A DNA stretch of 5,162 bases from assembly GCA_030039525.1 (NCBI GenBank), contig JASHVI010000037.1, positions 1-5,162 of the forward strand, written 5' to 3'. The position numbers and the translations under genes are program-made. Shown one piece after another: positions 5,072 through 5,162 of this stretch; position 1 is the stretch's first letter; each line of letters starts with the position of its first letter. This stretch comes from Thermoplasmata archaeon. Its GTDB lineage: Archaea; Thermoplasmatota; Thermoplasmata; Lutacidiplasmatales; UBA184. The notes below the pieces were generated by a model. It worked only from the letters and a program-made list of their open reading frames with translations. It searched no databases and was not told the origin of the DNA.

Positions 5072-5162
5072 GGACGAGCACCTCCTCCTTCGGGAACCCG
5101 TCGAGCAGGGGCCGGATCCCGCGCCGGACCTCGTTGGAGAGGGCCTCGATCTGCTGCTCCGC
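5061..5162 (-). CDS. Unidentified protein, C-terminal end (partial)
   Basis: This is the last 33 codons of a gene entering from the right edge, ending at TAA (5063-5061). The frame was chosen because every sense codon ends in G or C, whereas the other frames do not. The visible residues start AEQQIEALSNEVRRGIRPLL, an amphipathic helix, and end in GFPKEEVLVHGS. This is too little to identify a family. The helix would fit the C-terminal helix of another thymidylate-kinase-like protein, which would make a tandem kinase pair with the gene downstream, but this is a guess. The gene overlaps the proposed ACG start of the kinase by 11 nt, suggesting one transcript and coupled translation. Confidence 0.6.
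   Translation of the reverse strand, partial: AEQQIEALSNEVRRGIRPLLDGFPKEEVLVHGS
5079..5090 (-). promoter_or_regulatory. Strong Shine-Dalgarno sequence upstream of the kinase ACG
   Basis: Read on the - strand the sequence is AAGGAGGAGGTG, whose last eight bases are an exact complement of the canonical CACCUCCU 16S rRNA tail. It ends 7 nt before the in-frame ACG at 5071-5069, an ideal spacing. It also encodes Lys-Glu-Glu-Val of the upstream gene, so chance cannot be excluded. Confidence 0.5.

Overview
The window is very GC-rich prokaryotic DNA (roughly 70% G+C by eye, with nearly every third codon position G or C). It carries most of a high-affinity phosphate uptake operon on the + strand, facing a convergent pair of genes on the - strand. 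The taxon cannot be fixed from sequence alone. GGAGG-type ribosome binding sites and the protein styles fit a high-GC archaeon (for example of the Thermoplasmatota type) or a high-GC bacterium. I lean weakly to an archaeon, and this is inference.

Left and centre (1-4275, + strand). The operon reads pstS (C-terminal end only), pstC, pstA, pstB, phoU and a SixA/histidine-phosphatase gene. Spacing is very tight: 22 nt between pstS and pstC, 0 nt between pstC and pstA, a 1-nt overlap for pstA/pstB, 2 nt for pstB/phoU, and a 4-nt GTGA overlap for phoU/sixA. PstS captures phosphate outside the membrane, PstC and PstA form the channel, and PstB drives it with ATP. PhoU is the usual peripheral regulator that links the transporter to phosphate signalling. 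The SixA-like phosphatase is translationally coupled to phoU, so it probably acts in the same phosphate or phosphoryl-transfer context. The operon promoter lies left of the window.

Right (4304-5162, - strand). A thymidylate-kinase-like P-loop kinase converges on the phosphate operon across a 28-nt gap that holds a small GC hairpin. It sits directly downstream of the C-terminal end of another - strand gene that runs off the right edge. The kinase is the most interesting locus. Its P-loop has Arg in place of the Walker A Lys. It also has no ATG, GTG or TTG codon in frame upstream of the P-loop anywhere in the window. Instead, a near-perfect Shine-Dalgarno sequence sits 7 nt upstream of an in-frame ACG, which would give a 255-residue protein with a basic, proline-rich N-terminal tail. 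This points to ACG initiation, an ATG-to-ACG change, or a frameshifted fusion with the upstream gene.

No mobile elements, CRISPR arrays, tRNAs or rRNAs are seen, and no gene-free stretch exceeds 300 bases.
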